Assembly: GCF_022606295.1 (NCBI RefSeq)
Contig: NZ_JAHHZS010000007.1
Location: 1 to 64,000 of the forward strand
DNA: 64,000 nt
Reading direction: 5' to 3'
Origin: Arthrobacter bambusae
GTDB taxonomy: Bacteria; Actinomycetota; Actinomycetes; Actinomycetales; Micrococcaceae
Shown here: positions 9,343-18,983 of the stretch, piece after piece
How positions within the stretch are numbered: position 1 is the first letter of the stretch
Layout of the letters: every line of letters starts with the position of its first letter
Notes under the pieces: generated by a model
Seen by the model: the letters and a program-made list of their open reading frames with translations, nothing else
What the model was told of the DNA's origin: nothing
The model's database searches: none
Made by a program: the position numbers and the translations under genes

Positions 9343-10162
9343 TGTGAGATGCGTCTCCCGAGACCTTGCGGCGACGCTCGCGAAGCACGGCCTCCAGGAG
9401 TTCTGCGACGTGGACAGGGGCCTCGACGCGGAACTCGGCCTGGGTGAAATCCAGCCCGACCTTCACTCCGACGTCGCTGGAGCCGAGCCTGGCGATCGCG
9501 TCCTCGTCCGTCACGTCGTCGCCGGCAAAAAGGATCCCGGTGGCGGAGGTGGCCTGGCGCAGGAACTCGACAGCATCGCCCTTGGAGGAGTGCACTACCG
9601 AGGTCTCGAGGACCCGTTTGCCGTTCTTGAGGAAGACTCCAGGCAGGCCTTCGAGCACCGACCTCGCCGCCGCGACGGCGTCCTCCGCCACGTCGTCGGC
9701 GGCACGCCTGGTGTGGAGTACGACGCCGGCGGGCTTGTCTTCGAGGACGGTCCCCGGAGCTTCCTGCGAGATTCCGGCCAAGACTTCGCGGACTTCGGCG
9801 AGGAGCTCCCGTTGGGCGTCGTCGAGTTGGAGTTCCGTCGAACCGGGGCCCAACCAGGCCTCGGCGCCATGGCTGCCTATCAGCAGCGTGGCTTCAGGGG
9901 GTGAGGCGACCTCCCGCAGACTGGCCAATGCGCGCCCCGAGATGAGCGCCGTCGTCGTCCTCGGAAGCTTGGCGAGTTCGGCGAAAGCGGCGGCTGAGCG
10001 CTCGAGCGGGCGGGCGGCGTCAGCGTGGTCCACGATCGGGGAGATGGTGCCGTCAAAGTCCATCGCCACCAGGAGGTGGTCGGTTCCCGCTATCCTGCGG
10101 ACGGCGTCGAGCAGCTCGGGCGGGAGGCTCAACGGGGGATTGGCGGCTGTTTCAGGAGTCAT
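9338..10162 (-). CDS. otsB: Trehalose-6-phosphate phosphatase
   Basis: A 274-residue HAD-superfamily phosphatase that removes phosphate from trehalose 6-phosphate, the second step of trehalose synthesis. The nucleophile motif MDFDGTISPI puts the catalytic Asp pair at residues 35 and 37. LISGRALASL and IGSHGAEAW follow, and the metal-binding motif LFAGDDVTDEDA is near the end. Its ATG overlaps the end of otsA by 11 bp, so the genes form one translational unit. Confidence 0.93.
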   Translation of the reverse strand: MTPETAANPPLSLPPELLDAVRRIAGTDHLLVAMDFDGTISPIVDHADAARPLERSAAAFAELAKLPRTTTALISGRALASLREVASPPEATLLIGSHGAEAWLGPGSTELQLDDAQRELLAEVREVLAGISQEAPGTVLEDKPAGVVLHTRRAADDVAEDAVAAARSVLEGLPGVFLKNGKRVLETSVVHSSKGDAVEFLRQATSATGILFAGDDVTDEDAIARLGSSDVGVKVGLDFTQAEFRVEAPVHVAELLEAVLRERRRKVSGDASHM

Positions 10163-11642
10163 CGCGAACCACGGTTTCTGCTAGGGCCGAGAGGAATTCG
10201 GCTGACCAATGATCGACGTCGTGGTCGAGGATTTGTTTCCGCATGGACTTCATTCGTCGGCGGGATTCGTTCGGGGGAAGCTCCACGGCCCGCATGATGG
10301 TGTTCTTGAGTCCGTCGATGTCGTGCGGATTCATGAGGAGCGCTTGCTTGAGCTGATCGGCCGCTCCGGTGAATTCACTGAGTACCAAGGCGCCCGTATT
10401 GTTGGTCCGGGCCGTGACGTATTCCTTGGCGACGAGGTTCATGCCGTCGCGCAATGCCGTTACCAGCATGACGTCGGCGGCGAGGTACAAAGCCACCATT
10501 TCCTCGACCGGGTAGCTGTGGTGGAGGTAGCGCACGGCCGTGTTCTGCATGGTGTCGTAGCTGCCGTTGATGTGGCCCACGGTGCCTTCAATTTCCTCGC
10601 GTAGGAGCCGGTACTGCCGCACGCGCTCGCGGCTGGGACTGGCCACCTGGATCAGGGTGGCGTCCTCCACCTTGAGCCGGCCTTCCTTGAGGAGTTCCTC
10701 GAACGCCTTCAAGCGGTGGGGGATGCCTTTGGTGTAGTCGAGGCGGTCCACGCCCAGGAGGATCGTTTTCGGGTTTCCGAGGTCCTCGCGGATCTGCCGG
10801 GCGCGCTCGATGATGTCAGGGCGCTCGGCGAGTTCGCTGATGTGGTCCACGGCGATGGAAATCGGGAAGGCCTGCGCGCGGGCAATATGGGTGATCTGCC
10901 CATCCCGTCCCTTGACGTGGACTTGTTGCTGCTTCACGCTCGCACCGATGAAGCGGCGCGCCGAACGCATGAAGTTTGCCGCGTCGCTCGGGCGCTGGAA
11001 ACCTACCAGGTCAGCGCCGAGCAGGCCTTCGATGATGGCCTGGCGCCACGGCAATTGGGCGAAGATTTCCGGTGGCGGGAACGGGATGTGGTTGAAGAAA
11101 CCGATCCGCAGGTCCGGGCGTGCCTGGCGGAGCATGCTCGGCACGAGCTGGAGTTGGTAGTCCTGCACCCACACGGTGGCTCCGTGGTCCGCGTACTGGA
11201 TGACGGCATCGGAGAACCGTTGGTTGACCCGGCGGTAGCTGTCCCACCAGGTGCGGTGGAACTCCGGCGGGGCAATGACGTCGTGGTAGAGCGGCCAGAG
11301 GGTCGCGTTGGAGAACCCTTCGTAATAGAGCTCAACATCGTCGGTGCTGAGATCCACGGGAATCAGGTCCATGCCGTCGTGGCTGAAGGGCTCCAGGGCC
11401 TCGTCCGGGGCGCCGTGCCAGCCCACCCACGCGCCGTCGGTCTTTGTCATCATCGGTGCGAGGGCGGTCACCAGGCCGCCGGGAGAGCGGCGCCAACCTT
11501 CCTCGTTGTTTTCCCCGTCATCGCTGGGGTAGCGGTCAACCGGAAGGCGGTTGGAGACCACCATGAAATCGTGTTTCCGGGCTTTTGGAGCCTGATTTCC
11601 TTCGGGTCCGCTGTCGATTTTTTCGCTTGCTGGTTCTTGCAT
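10152..11642 (-). CDS. otsA: Trehalose-6-phosphate synthase
   Basis: A 496-residue GT20 glycosyltransferase that joins UDP-glucose and glucose 6-phosphate. After about 25 variable residues comes [12 protein letters not shown], followed by [11 protein letters not shown] and WVGWHG, the [11 protein letters not shown] segment, [12 protein letters not shown] and [15 protein letters not shown]. The nucleotide-sugar pocket is seen at [12 protein letters not shown]. The ATG at 11642 is preceded by AGGGGGC. It is the first gene of the otsA-otsB pair and makes the osmoprotectant precursor in the cytoplasm. Confidence 0.94.
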   Translation of the reverse strand: MQEPASEKIDSGPEGNQAPKARKHDFMVVSNRLPVDRYPSDDGENNEEGWRRSPGGLVTALAPMMTKTDGAWVGWHGAPDEALEPFSHDGMDLIPVDLSTDDVELYYEGFSNATLWPLYHDVIAPPEFHRTWWDSYRRVNQRFSDAVIQYADHGATVWVQDYQLQLVPSMLRQARPDLRIGFFNHIPFPPPEIFAQLPWRQAIIEGLLGADLVGFQRPSDAANFMRSARRFIGASVKQQQVHVKGRDGQITHIARAQAFPISIAVDHISELAERPDIIERARQIREDLGNPKTILLGVDRLDYTKGIPHRLKAFEELLKEGRLKVEDATLIQVASPSRERVRQYRLLREEIEGTVGHINGSYDTMQNTAVRYLHHSYPVEEMVALYLAADVMLVTALRDGMNLVAKEYVTARTNNTGALVLSEFTGAADQLKQALLMNPHDIDGLKNTIMRAVELPPNESRRRMKSMRKQILDHDVDHWSAEFLSALAETVVRDDS

Positions 11643-11823
11643 TGCTGCCCCCTGGGGTTGCCTGTGACTCTTCTCCCACCCTACCGGCGGGAATCATCAA
11701 GGACACTTGCTCGTTCCTCAGACTGGAGTCGAAGACCCCAGCAAAGCTGCCAGTCTTCTCCCGTAAACTGGCACCGTTGCCATAGCTAATAACCCAACGC
11801 CGTCGATAAATCACGAGGAACTG

Positions 11824-12702
11824 ATGAGCCCCGCAAACGAACCACGCCTGTCCAAGGCAGAGCGCACCGCCCAGGCCCGCGAGAAGGCCCGCGAAATCCG
11901 CGAAGCTCAGCTGAAGAAAGACAAGCGCAACAAGTTGCTCATCGGATGGGGCATTGTGGTTGCCGTTGTGGCGATCCTCGCGGTCATCGCCCTCGTGGTC
12001 ACCCAGAACATAGCGAACAACGCCCCTATTGCCGACCAGGGCCCGACGCCGGCGAACGCCAACGTGCACGGCGGCGTGACGCTGCTGAAGGGCACCGATG
12101 TGACGAAGGTGGCCGCCGGCACCGTCAGCCTGGCATCTCTGCCGTCCGCCCCGGCCACCCCGCCCGCCACGGTGACCGCTCCGGGGGCTGACGCTGAAGC
12201 TGGCAAACCGGTCAAGGTTGTGGCCTACATCGACTTCATTTGCCCGATCTGCAAGAACTTCGAGACCACGTACAGCCAGCAGCTGACCCAGTTGCGCAAC
12301 GATGGCAAGATCACCCTGGAGTACCGTCCGTTCGGCTTCCTCGACGCCAGCTCCAGCACCAACTACTCGTCCCGCGCAGCCAATGCCGCGGCCTGTGTCG
12401 CGAACACCTCGCCGGACAAGTACTCGGCGCTCGTGGACCTGCTGTACGCACAGCAGCCCGCCGAGGGCAGCGCAGGCATTTCGGACAACGACCTCAAGAA
12501 GTTGGCCACCCAGGCGGGATCGGCCAACATCGACTCCTGCATCGACAACAAGACGTACCGGCCGTTCATCAAGGTGGTCACCCAAGAGGCGAAGAATATC
12601 GGGATCTCCGGCACTCCGACGGTGTTTATCGACGGTAAGCAGTGGGATAACAAGACGGACTTCATGACCCTCTTGAATGCGGCTATCGCAGCGAAGAAGT
12701 AG
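11824..12702 (+). CDS. Membrane-anchored DsbA-like thioredoxin-fold protein
   Basis: A 292-residue protein with a highly charged cytoplasmic N-terminus (about residues 1-37), one transmembrane helix (about 38-62), a Pro/Ala-rich linker and an extracytoplasmic thioredoxin fold. The active site is CPIC at residues 140-143, and the cis-proline loop is GISGTPTVFIDG. Actinobacterial proteins of this layout form disulfide bonds in exported proteins, as DsbA/BdbD-like oxidases. The ATG follows the weak site GAGGAACTG. It stands alone, divergent from otsA. Confidence 0.87.
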   Translation: MSPANEPRLSKAERTAQAREKAREIREAQLKKDKRNKLLIGWGIVVAVVAILAVIALVVTQNIANNAPIADQGPTPANANVHGGVTLLKGTDVTKVAAGTVSLASLPSAPATPPATVTAPGADAEAGKPVKVVAYIDFICPICKNFETTYSQQLTQLRNDGKITLEYRPFGFLDASSSTNYSSRAANAAACVANTSPDKYSALVDLLYAQQPAEGSAGISDNDLKKLATQAGSANIDSCIDNKTYRPFIKVVTQEAKNIGISGTPTVFIDGKQWDNKTDFMTLLNAAIAAKK

Positions 12703-12782
12703 CTCTCTGGCCCGAGGCCTTCCGTCCACTGGGAATTTCCGTGGGCGGGAGGTCTTGGGCTACCCTTATCTAGCGCTCGCGC

Positions 12783-12848
12783 GCACCAGCTCCGGTTCGC
12801 CGGGGCACCAGTCCCGGTTCGCCGGGGCACCAGTCCCGGTTCGCCGGG
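12783..12848. repeat. Three 22-bp tandem repeats before tRNA-Thr
   Basis: Three copies of GCACCAG(C/T)(T/C)CCGGTTCGCCGGG start at 12783, 12805 and 12827. The last two are identical. The array ends five bases before the tRNA gene, so it occupies the place of its promoter or leader. Confidence 0.85.
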
Positions 12849-12852
12849 GCGC

Positions 12853-12926
12853 GCCTCCTTAGCTCAGTTGGCCAGAGCACCGCTCTTGTAAAGCGGGGGT
12901 CGTCGGTTCGAATCCGACAGGGGGCT
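12853..12926 (+). tRNA. tRNA-Thr (anticodon TGT)
   Basis: The acceptor stem pairs GCCTCCT with AGGGGGC with one G-U pair. The D arm is GCTC...GAGC, the anticodon arm CCGCT-CTTGTAA-AGCGG gives anticodon TGT, and the T arm is GTCGG-TTCGAAT-CCGAC. The CCA end is not encoded. Its 3' half is the attachment site of the island. Confidence 0.95.
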
Positions 12927-12933
12927 CCGATTG
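12889..12933 (+). other. attL (left attachment site, in intact tRNA-Thr)
   Basis: These 45 bases, beginning TAAAGCGGGGGTCGTCGGTT, recur exactly at 51301-51345. They cover the anticodon-loop end to the tRNA 3' end plus seven bases. Similarity continues with scattered mismatches for about 20 more bases on both sides. Confidence 0.9.
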
Positions 12934-13042
12934 TGGCTTTGACCTGCGGGTATGTTCCTGCGGGAAGAGCGAAAAGTGCTCATTCCAACCATGACTCACC
13001 ATAAACTCACTAGAATCAGTTTCGGTGTGAGCCTGCGCCAGG

Positions 13043-14236
13043 CTACATGCCCATGTCCGGGGGCTTTGGCGGATCGGGGTTGAAGGCGTTGAGTGCGCCG
13101 CGGGTGTCCAGTGCTTCTTTGTATTCCTCGACGTAGTGTTTCTGCGTCATCGAAACCTTGGAGTGGCCTGCTTGGTAGGCCGCGGCTTCAACTCCCATGG
13201 TCCGGGCGATCAGGGTGGCGTTTGCCTTGCGGAATGTCTTGAGCGTCACCCAGGGGTAGCCGATGGCGTCAGCCGCTTTCCGCCAGGTTTTGCCAACGTT
13301 GTTCGGGTCGCAGACCGTGCCGGTCGTGGATGGGAAGACCAGGTTGAGCGGATTTGTTGCGGTGTCCTGACGACTCAGCCGTTCACAAAGCCTGGCCACG
13401 AGGAAATCGGGAACCGTGACATGGCGGATGCCATGTTGTGACTTCGGATGGTCCTGAATCCTCACCCCACCGGTGGACGTCCGGATGACTGTAGCGTTGA
13501 TGAAGACGGTCGGGGGAGTGGCGTCGAGCTCGATGTCTTCCCACCGTAGGGCGAAGAGTTCCCCTGCCCTGAGGCCGGTGAAGATGAGGAAATCGGCGAT
13601 TTCGTGGAGTTCTTGTGTCCGCGTCCTGCCGAGTGCCGGCTCGTTTTCCCAGGCAATGAGCTTTGAGCGCAAGTCCAGGAATTGATCGGGGGCCAGCGCC
13701 TGGGGCTTGGCCGACGGCGTGCGGGGGATGGATATCCCCAGGACCGGGTTGGTTGGGACGGCGTCGTGCCGGCGGGCGATCTTGAACATCCAGGAGAGCA
13801 CGGCCCCACAGGTCCGGGCCGTGGCCGGTCCGGCATGGTCCACGACATCGCGAAAGAAGTAGTCGATAACCCCGGGGGTCGCTTCCCCGATCCGGATGGA
13901 CCCAAGAGCGGGAGTGATGTACTTCTTGACGGTGAATGAGTACTTGTCCTTGGTCCGTGATGCTTTGTCGGAGCGGTCCAGTTCCAGGAGGTAGAGGTCC
14001 GCGAGTTGGCTGATCTTGTCCGTGGATGCGATCAGGCCCTTGCGCGGGGTGCTGCGTTTCTGGAGCCTGATTTGCAGGTTCCGCCGGGCGCCCGCGGCTG
14101 ATGGACCGCGGGCCTCTACCTGTCGCAGTTTTCCGTCCATGTCGCGGAAGTAGGTCCGGGCGCGCCAGGTCTTTGCTGTTGCCCGCTCGGTCCGGATTGT
14201 CCCCCATGTACCGAGCGGGAGGGGATACCTGCTCAT
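13043..14236 (-). CDS. int: Tyrosine recombinase (integrase)
   Basis: A 397-residue site-specific recombinase. It has an arm-binding N-terminal region, a SAM-like core-binding domain (about residues 85-170) and a C-terminal catalytic domain. The first catalytic Arg is in TGLRAGELFALRW, the second in LKTFRKANATLI, then AGHSKVSMTQKHY with the nucleophile Tyr. The His of the usual H-x-x-R box is replaced by Lys (KTFR), a variation seen in some actinobacterial integrases. I used ATG 14236; the frame is open upstream for 20 residues. It is transcribed toward the adjacent tRNA and is presumably the enzyme that inserted the island. Confidence 0.92.
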   Translation of the reverse strand: MSRYPLPLGTWGTIRTERATAKTWRARTYFRDMDGKLRQVEARGPSAAGARRNLQIRLQKRSTPRKGLIASTDKISQLADLYLLELDRSDKASRTKDKYSFTVKKYITPALGSIRIGEATPGVIDYFFRDVVDHAGPATARTCGAVLSWMFKIARRHDAVPTNPVLGISIPRTPSAKPQALAPDQFLDLRSKLIAWENEPALGRTRTQELHEIADFLIFTGLRAGELFALRWEDIELDATPPTVFINATVIRTSTGGVRIQDHPKSQHGIRHVTVPDFLVARLCERLSRQDTATNPLNLVFPSTTGTVCDPNNVGKTWRKAADAIGYPWVTLKTFRKANATLIARTMGVEAAAYQAGHSKVSMTQKHYVEEYKEALDTRGALNAFNPDPPKPPDMGM

Positions 14237-14261
14237 TTCTTGCGCAATGGCCTCGTGCGGG

Positions 14262-14474
14262 CTAACGCTCCGCGTGGAGGGACAGCCAGGCAACAAAATC
14301 GGCGTGGCTGATTCGAAGGTGTCGGCCGATTCGGTAGGCCGGCGGTCCGACGTGCTTTGCCCGCCACTGGTAGAAGGTCTGTTCGGGGATCTGAAGCTGT
14401 GCGCAGATCTCTTTCGGGGTTAGCCACTGTTGGTCAGCCTCGACGGGCTGGTTGCGTTTTGGGGTCGTCGTCAT
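14262..14474 (-). CDS. xis: Excisionase-like helix-turn-helix protein
   Basis: A 70-residue protein with a MerR-type (HTH_17) winged helix: WLTPKEICAQLQIPEQTFYQ followed by WRAKHVGPPAYRIGRHLRI. Small proteins like this next to integrases direct excision. The ATG at 14474 has GGAG six bases upstream; a GTG at 14498 is possible but lacks a ribosome site. It ends 25 bp before the integrase start, so the two are probably co-transcribed. Confidence 0.82.
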   Translation of the reverse strand: MTTTPKRNQPVEADQQWLTPKEICAQLQIPEQTFYQWRAKHVGPPAYRIGRHLRISHADFVAWLSLHAER

Positions 14475-14581
14475 TGGAGTCTCCGTGGTCTTGGTCACCT
14501 GAAGTACGGCCAGGCTGTGTTCCTACTTCATGGGAGACAAAGGTGCAGACGGCATGACCGTGGAGCAGAGTGATCTTGATG

Positions 14582-17500
14582 TCAGAGCTGCCAACCGACA
14601 GTAATGGGGCTGGCCTGTCGGGAGATCGAATCTTCCAGCCATTGGCCGGGTTGTTGTTGCCGGTTGGGTTGGGACGAAGCCTGGTCAGCAACGCGCTTGA
14701 GGTGTTCGTACTGCGATGACTGTTCCCAATCATGGTCTGCCGGTGCAGGTCCCAGAGGGAGGGGTGAGTCGTCGATACCCCAGCGGTCCCTGTAGATGGC
14801 AACCCTGGCGACCAGGCGGGCGGTGTCTGTCGCGGTCACGTTCGGCGGGAGCGTTTGGAGGAGTTTTCGTTTCCATTCAATGTCCTGCGTCAAAGCGGCC
14901 GACGCGACTTGCTTGGCCCGCTGCCTGATCTTATGGGTTACTTGGTTGATCATGTCGGCGAGGTCGGGCCGGTTGGTATGAAGTGGTTCGGGGATGACCG
15001 CACGATCGTCGGCTGGCAGGCGGGATGAGAAATTGACGAGCCGGGCGTGCAGAACGGCTGCGACGTTCTTTGCATCGCCGCTTGTTTCCAAAGCGGCCGT
15101 GACAGTCCGCTGAGCCCCGGGCCGGCTGGCCGCGGTCGCTCGGCGCCAGGCTGCGACGGCCGCGCCCCACGAGGGGGATTGTTGCAAGACCTCAGCAATC
15201 TCCGGAGTGCGCGCCTTGATGAACCTTGTCAGATCTTCGGCGGCTGCGATCTGGGCGAGGTAGTCGTATTCCGGGCTGAGCCGGTCGAGCGTCTCGGCGC
15301 TGGACTGTTCGGCGTCGCGGACTTCGTGAGCGGTTCGCTCGGCGCCTTCTGCCGCGAGCACTTCGGCGAGGATCTCCTGCCATTGCGGTTGCAAGGTCGG
15401 GTCGAGTGGCTCGGCGTTGCCGGGGTCGTTTTCGCTGACGTACGCGTAATTGCCGCGGCGGCCCCGGGTCATACTGACATAGAGCAGTTCGCGGGTGAGA
15501 CGTCCTTGGGTGACGACGGTGTGGCCGGTGTCGACCGTGATTCCTTGGGAGCGGTGGGCAGTGGTCGCGTATCCCAGTTCCACGGCCGACTCGACATACT
15601 CGCGGTGCAGTGTGACGATGGCGCCGGTGTCCCTCCGGACCGCCACCAGGGAGCCGTCGCGCTTGACTGCACGCACGACGTCGAGCAGAGTGCCGTTGCG
15701 GATGAAGTCACCGTTGCTGTCGGCAACGGTGCGGTCGTTGCGGCGAGCGATGATTGTGTCACCGCGCCCGGCACACTGCGTGTCCGCCAGGAGTGCTGTC
15801 TGTTCGGCGTCTACAAGACCCTGGATCACGCGGTCCGCCTGGGCTCGTTCGTTGAGCATGCTGACGGTGTCGTTGTCGGCGGCAATAAGGATGGACGACC
15901 TTCCCACACGGATGTCGGACTGCCACTGCAGATATGCCTGACCGACCATGTCCAGATAGGTTCCATGCCGGATCCGTTGATGCTGCTCGTAGTCGCTGAT
16001 GGCTGCGACGTCCCCGGTACGGAGCTTTAACGAGGCATCCCGTTCCCAGGCATTCTCGAAGCGCCAGATGGTGCTCAACCGGGCGGTCTTGCCCTGGCGG
16101 TCCAGCCAGCCCAGGACACCGCCGGCGTCGATGGCATCCAGCTGCCCGGGATCGCCCACCAACAGGACCTTGGCCCCGGCGTCCCGGGCCTGTTCCACAA
16201 GCGCGGCGAGCTGAAGGGTCGACACCATCGAGGCCTCGTCGACGACAACCAGCTGGTTCCAATGGAACCGCCACCGGTTCTGCTCTGCGGAGAGCCAAGC
16301 GGCTTTCTGTGCGAGCAGAGCGGTCTGCGGGCTTGACTTAGCCACAGGATTTGTGAGGCGCCGCTCTGCATCGAAGAACCGCTCAGCCCGGCGACTGGCC
16401 CCCTCACCGGCGGACTCGTACAGCCACTTCGCGACATTCTCCGCGACCATGGACAGTTCCCGCCCGAGAACCTCGGCGCTCGCCGCCGCGGGCGCCAATC
16501 CGACTACGCTGCCTACTCCGAACTCTGCTTCCCAGGCTGCCTTGACCGCGCCGAGGGCGGTGGTCTTACCGGTTCCGGCGGGTCCGACGACGGCGTCGAG
16601 CCGATTTCCGCTTAGCAGGATCTCTGCAGCGGCGGCCCGCTGGTCGACGTGCAGCCCGAATTTGCCGTGGTGCTGGTAGCCGGCGAGTTCATCCATGGCG
16701 ACCATTGGCCGGACGGCGGGGCCGCCGTCGTCGTTCCTTGCTGCCATGACGGCCTCCTCGAAGGCGAGGGTCGACGCATCGGTGTAGAGGCGGGAGCCGT
16801 GAAAATCGAAAACGCTTTGCTTGCCGATGCGGAGATCCGGCTGTGCGTACGCGGGGACGCTGTAGCGGTGGTCGTTGAGGGGGACCGATTGGTTTCCGGC
16901 GGCGGTGGCGACGGCGTCGATCAGGGCGTTGCGATCCTCCGGTGTGTGGCAGCGGATCGCGGCGCAGACCCGTTCGGCCTCAGCGAGGAGGTTCCAGCGG
17001 TTCCAGGTGGCGCGTTTGGCCGCGACCCGCTCCCGGGTGAGCGACGCGACGGCGTCCATCCACTCGGCGGTGAAGTCGCACGAGCGGAACGGGTTTGTCC
17101 GTGCCCGCCGGACGGTGTTGGCCAGCACGAGTCGGGGGTCGAAGCCCTTGGCTTCGGCGCGTGCCCGCCACTGCACGGAGAGTTGGTGCAGAGGCTCGAT
17201 GGTCTCGGCTTTGGGGGTTCGTGTGGAGAGAGTTGCCTGCTGGCGGAGCTTGATCGTGGTTGTCGCCGTTGGGGGAGTGCCGTGGGCCGCGGTCCACGCG
17301 GCCACGAGGCGGTCGGTTTCCTGATCGATGAGGCGTGACCGGTGGGAGAATTCGCGGATCAAGACGTCGTCGACGCCGGTCAGGTGCGCACTCGGGTTAT
17401 GCGTGGTGGTTGCGGGCTCGCGGATGTCGATGTCGGTCCCGAGGTGGCGATGTAGGGCATCGAAGAGCAGCCCGTTATAGTGCTCACTGGCGGCGACCGC

Positions 17501-18154
17501 GGCCTTGTAGAGCGTCCTTGAGTCGAGGGTGACCCAGGCGCCGTCGGTGATCCGCTGGACGCGGTTGGCGATGATCAGGTGTGTGTGGAGTTGCGGGTCC
17601 CCGGCGCGCGACTCCCAATGGTCGAAGGCGGCGGCGATGGCTCCCGTGGTGCCGATGCGAGCAACGCCATTGCGTCCGGATCTTGTATGGATGACGGACT
17701 CTTCCAACCATTCCAGGGTGGCGTTGAGGGCGTCGTGGTGGGTTTGCAGGATCTGGTCCTGGAGGCTCCTTGGGCTCAGCGCCCAGAGCACGGAGACTGA
17801 TTTGGGGACGCTGAACGTCAGATCGAATCCGGCGACAGCGCGGCGCGTGCCGGCTTGTCCCTGGCTGTTTTGGACGAGTGTGGGTTGGCCGTGCGGGCGG
17901 CCCAGGGGAGCGCCGGTGTCCGGATGGACAGTTTCGTCGAAGATGGCTTTGGCATCGGTTTCGGTGACTGGGTCGCCGCTGGCGCGGTTGATACCTTGCA
18001 CGCCGGAGCCGAGCCAGCGCCCCTGCGGCGTCCCGGCCTTCATGTAGTAGCTTGTGGCGTCCGGGGGAGTCGGCGACACATCATCCCTCATCGTGGTCTT
18101 GAACAGGTACCTCAGACCCGACTGCGCGGAGAGCCTGGCGATGGACATGGTCAT
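14582..18154 (-). CDS. traA: MobF-family relaxase-helicase (TraA/TrwC-like)
   Basis: A 1190-residue conjugative relaxase. The N-terminal nicking domain has an early Tyr pair (about residues 36-37) and the metal-binding His triad at about 179, 190 and 192 (DHWESRAGDPQLHTHL). A RecD2/UvrD-like helicase follows with Walker A GPAGTGKTT (about 524-532), Walker B VVVDEASM (about 636-643) and VLLVGDPGQLDAID. A late ATTAHRSQGITVD segment is the UvrD C motif. It nicks the transfer origin and unwinds the transferred strand. I chose ATG 18154 for the GGAG six bases upstream; the frame is open for 46 more codons. Confidence 0.9.
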   Translation of the reverse strand: MTMSIARLSAQSGLRYLFKTTMRDDVSPTPPDATSYYMKAGTPQGRWLGSGVQGINRASGDPVTETDAKAIFDETVHPDTGAPLGRPHGQPTLVQNSQGQAGTRRAVAGFDLTFSVPKSVSVLWALSPRSLQDQILQTHHDALNATLEWLEESVIHTRSGRNGVARIGTTGAIAAAFDHWESRAGDPQLHTHLIIANRVQRITDGAWVTLDSRTLYKAAVAASEHYNGLLFDALHRHLGTDIDIREPATTTHNPSAHLTGVDDVLIREFSHRSRLIDQETDRLVAAWTAAHGTPPTATTTIKLRQQATLSTRTPKAETIEPLHQLSVQWRARAEAKGFDPRLVLANTVRRARTNPFRSCDFTAEWMDAVASLTRERVAAKRATWNRWNLLAEAERVCAAIRCHTPEDRNALIDAVATAAGNQSVPLNDHRYSVPAYAQPDLRIGKQSVFDFHGSRLYTDASTLAFEEAVMAARNDDGGPAVRPMVAMDELAGYQHHGKFGLHVDQRAAAAEILLSGNRLDAVVGPAGTGKTTALGAVKAAWEAEFGVGSVVGLAPAAASAEVLGRELSMVAENVAKWLYESAGEGASRRAERFFDAERRLTNPVAKSSPQTALLAQKAAWLSAEQNRWRFHWNQLVVVDEASMVSTLQLAALVEQARDAGAKVLLVGDPGQLDAIDAGGVLGWLDRQGKTARLSTIWRFENAWERDASLKLRTGDVAAISDYEQHQRIRHGTYLDMVGQAYLQWQSDIRVGRSSILIAADNDTVSMLNERAQADRVIQGLVDAEQTALLADTQCAGRGDTIIARRNDRTVADSNGDFIRNGTLLDVVRAVKRDGSLVAVRRDTGAIVTLHREYVESAVELGYATTAHRSQGITVDTGHTVVTQGRLTRELLYVSMTRGRRGNYAYVSENDPGNAEPLDPTLQPQWQEILAEVLAAEGAERTAHEVRDAEQSSAETLDRLSPEYDYLAQIAAAEDLTRFIKARTPEIAEVLQQSPSWGAAVAAWRRATAASRPGAQRTVTAALETSGDAKNVAAVLHARLVNFSSRLPADDRAVIPEPLHTNRPDLADMINQVTHKIRQRAKQVASAALTQDIEWKRKLLQTLPPNVTATDTARLVARVAIYRDRWGIDDSPLPLGPAPADHDWEQSSQYEHLKRVADQASSQPNRQQQPGQWLEDSISRQASPITVGWQL

Positions 18155-18317
18155 GGCCGTCTCCGGGTCCGCCGCCGGCGGTCTCGCTGCCCGTTGCCGC
18201 AGCTCGTAGAGCAGAATCGCCGCGAGGTGCGAGACTGTTCGCAGTCTTGACCACATTGACCGCAAGCCTTCCCATTCACGTCGGTTCATCAACGACGAGC
18301 CCGCCTGCTACATGACA

Positions 18318-18341
18318 CGCCGTGAGTCGGCACTCACGGCG
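18318..18341. other. Stem-loop upstream of the relaxase (candidate oriT part)
   Basis: A perfect 10-bp inverted repeat, CGCCGTGAGT-CGGC-ACTCACGGCG, stands about 165 bp upstream of the relaxase start. Relaxase genes often lie beside oriT, which usually contains such a hairpin. No nic site is identifiable by eye. Confidence 0.45.
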
Positions 18342-18366
18342 GCGGCCTTGGATGCCAGAGGTGTGC

Positions 18367-18407
18367 ATGATGCGGATGTTCGGATGATGCGGATGTTCAA
18401 ATGATGC
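18367..18407. repeat. 17-bp direct repeats (iteron-like)
   Basis: ATGATGCGGATGTTC occurs at 18367 and 18384, and its first seven bases recur at 18401, giving an exact 17-bp period. The array is 25 bp from the stem-loop at 18318. Such iterons fit oriT or a replication/partition site. Confidence 0.65.
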
Positions 18408-18442
18408 ACGTGCTCCTTCAGCGGGTCGAGGGATGAGGATTG

Positions 18443-18816
18443 TTATACCGCTTGCGTTGCCTGCTTAGATGGACGCGGATGCGGCGCGACCGTAGAAGGC
18501 GTCCAGGGCGACGTAACCGAATTTTCTAGGTACGTGACCGTTTCCTGGGTGAGCGCGATGAGTTGTGGGATGAGATCCGCAGGGACGCGGCGACGTTCTC
18601 GGCCATATCCCGCCACACAGTGGCCCGGAGGAAAAGCGTCTCCCCGTCTATCCACTCATTGGAGGCCGGATCGAAGGTACGAGGCGTCGAAGCAATCGTG
18701 AAGTTCGCGACGGGAGTGCCTTCAGTGTTCCCGAACCCACGGGAAACGGGAGAAAATCTCAGTTCTGGATCCGCATTTAGATTTTCGATCACTGTAATGG
18801 TTGTTTCGCCGGCCAT
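18443..18816 (-). pseudogene. ssb: Single-stranded DNA-binding protein, probably frameshifted
   Basis: The first 80 or so residues clearly match [23 protein letters not shown], then [35 protein letters not shown]. The normal SSB would continue with an OB-fold strand and a long acidic-tipped tail, but here the frame ends after 96 residues (stop at 18526) in an unrelated Ser/Arg-rich tail. A -1/+1 change would continue in another frame to 18443, though similarity there is weak. The usual Gly of VIGNLT is Glu. It probably served plasmid transfer or replication with the relaxase. Confidence 0.65.
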
Positions 18817-18983
18817 GATGTGTGTCAGTTTCCGAAGTCGCCTGCACGGGATGCCAGAAGTCCTCTGCCCTCGGAATCAGGCAGCGGTCATTTCGGTATG
18901 GGCCGACCGATCCGCCAGAGGGCACACGTGCCTACGTTGATGGCTCAAGGAACGAGAATCCGCGCGTAGTGGCGGCACGGGAC

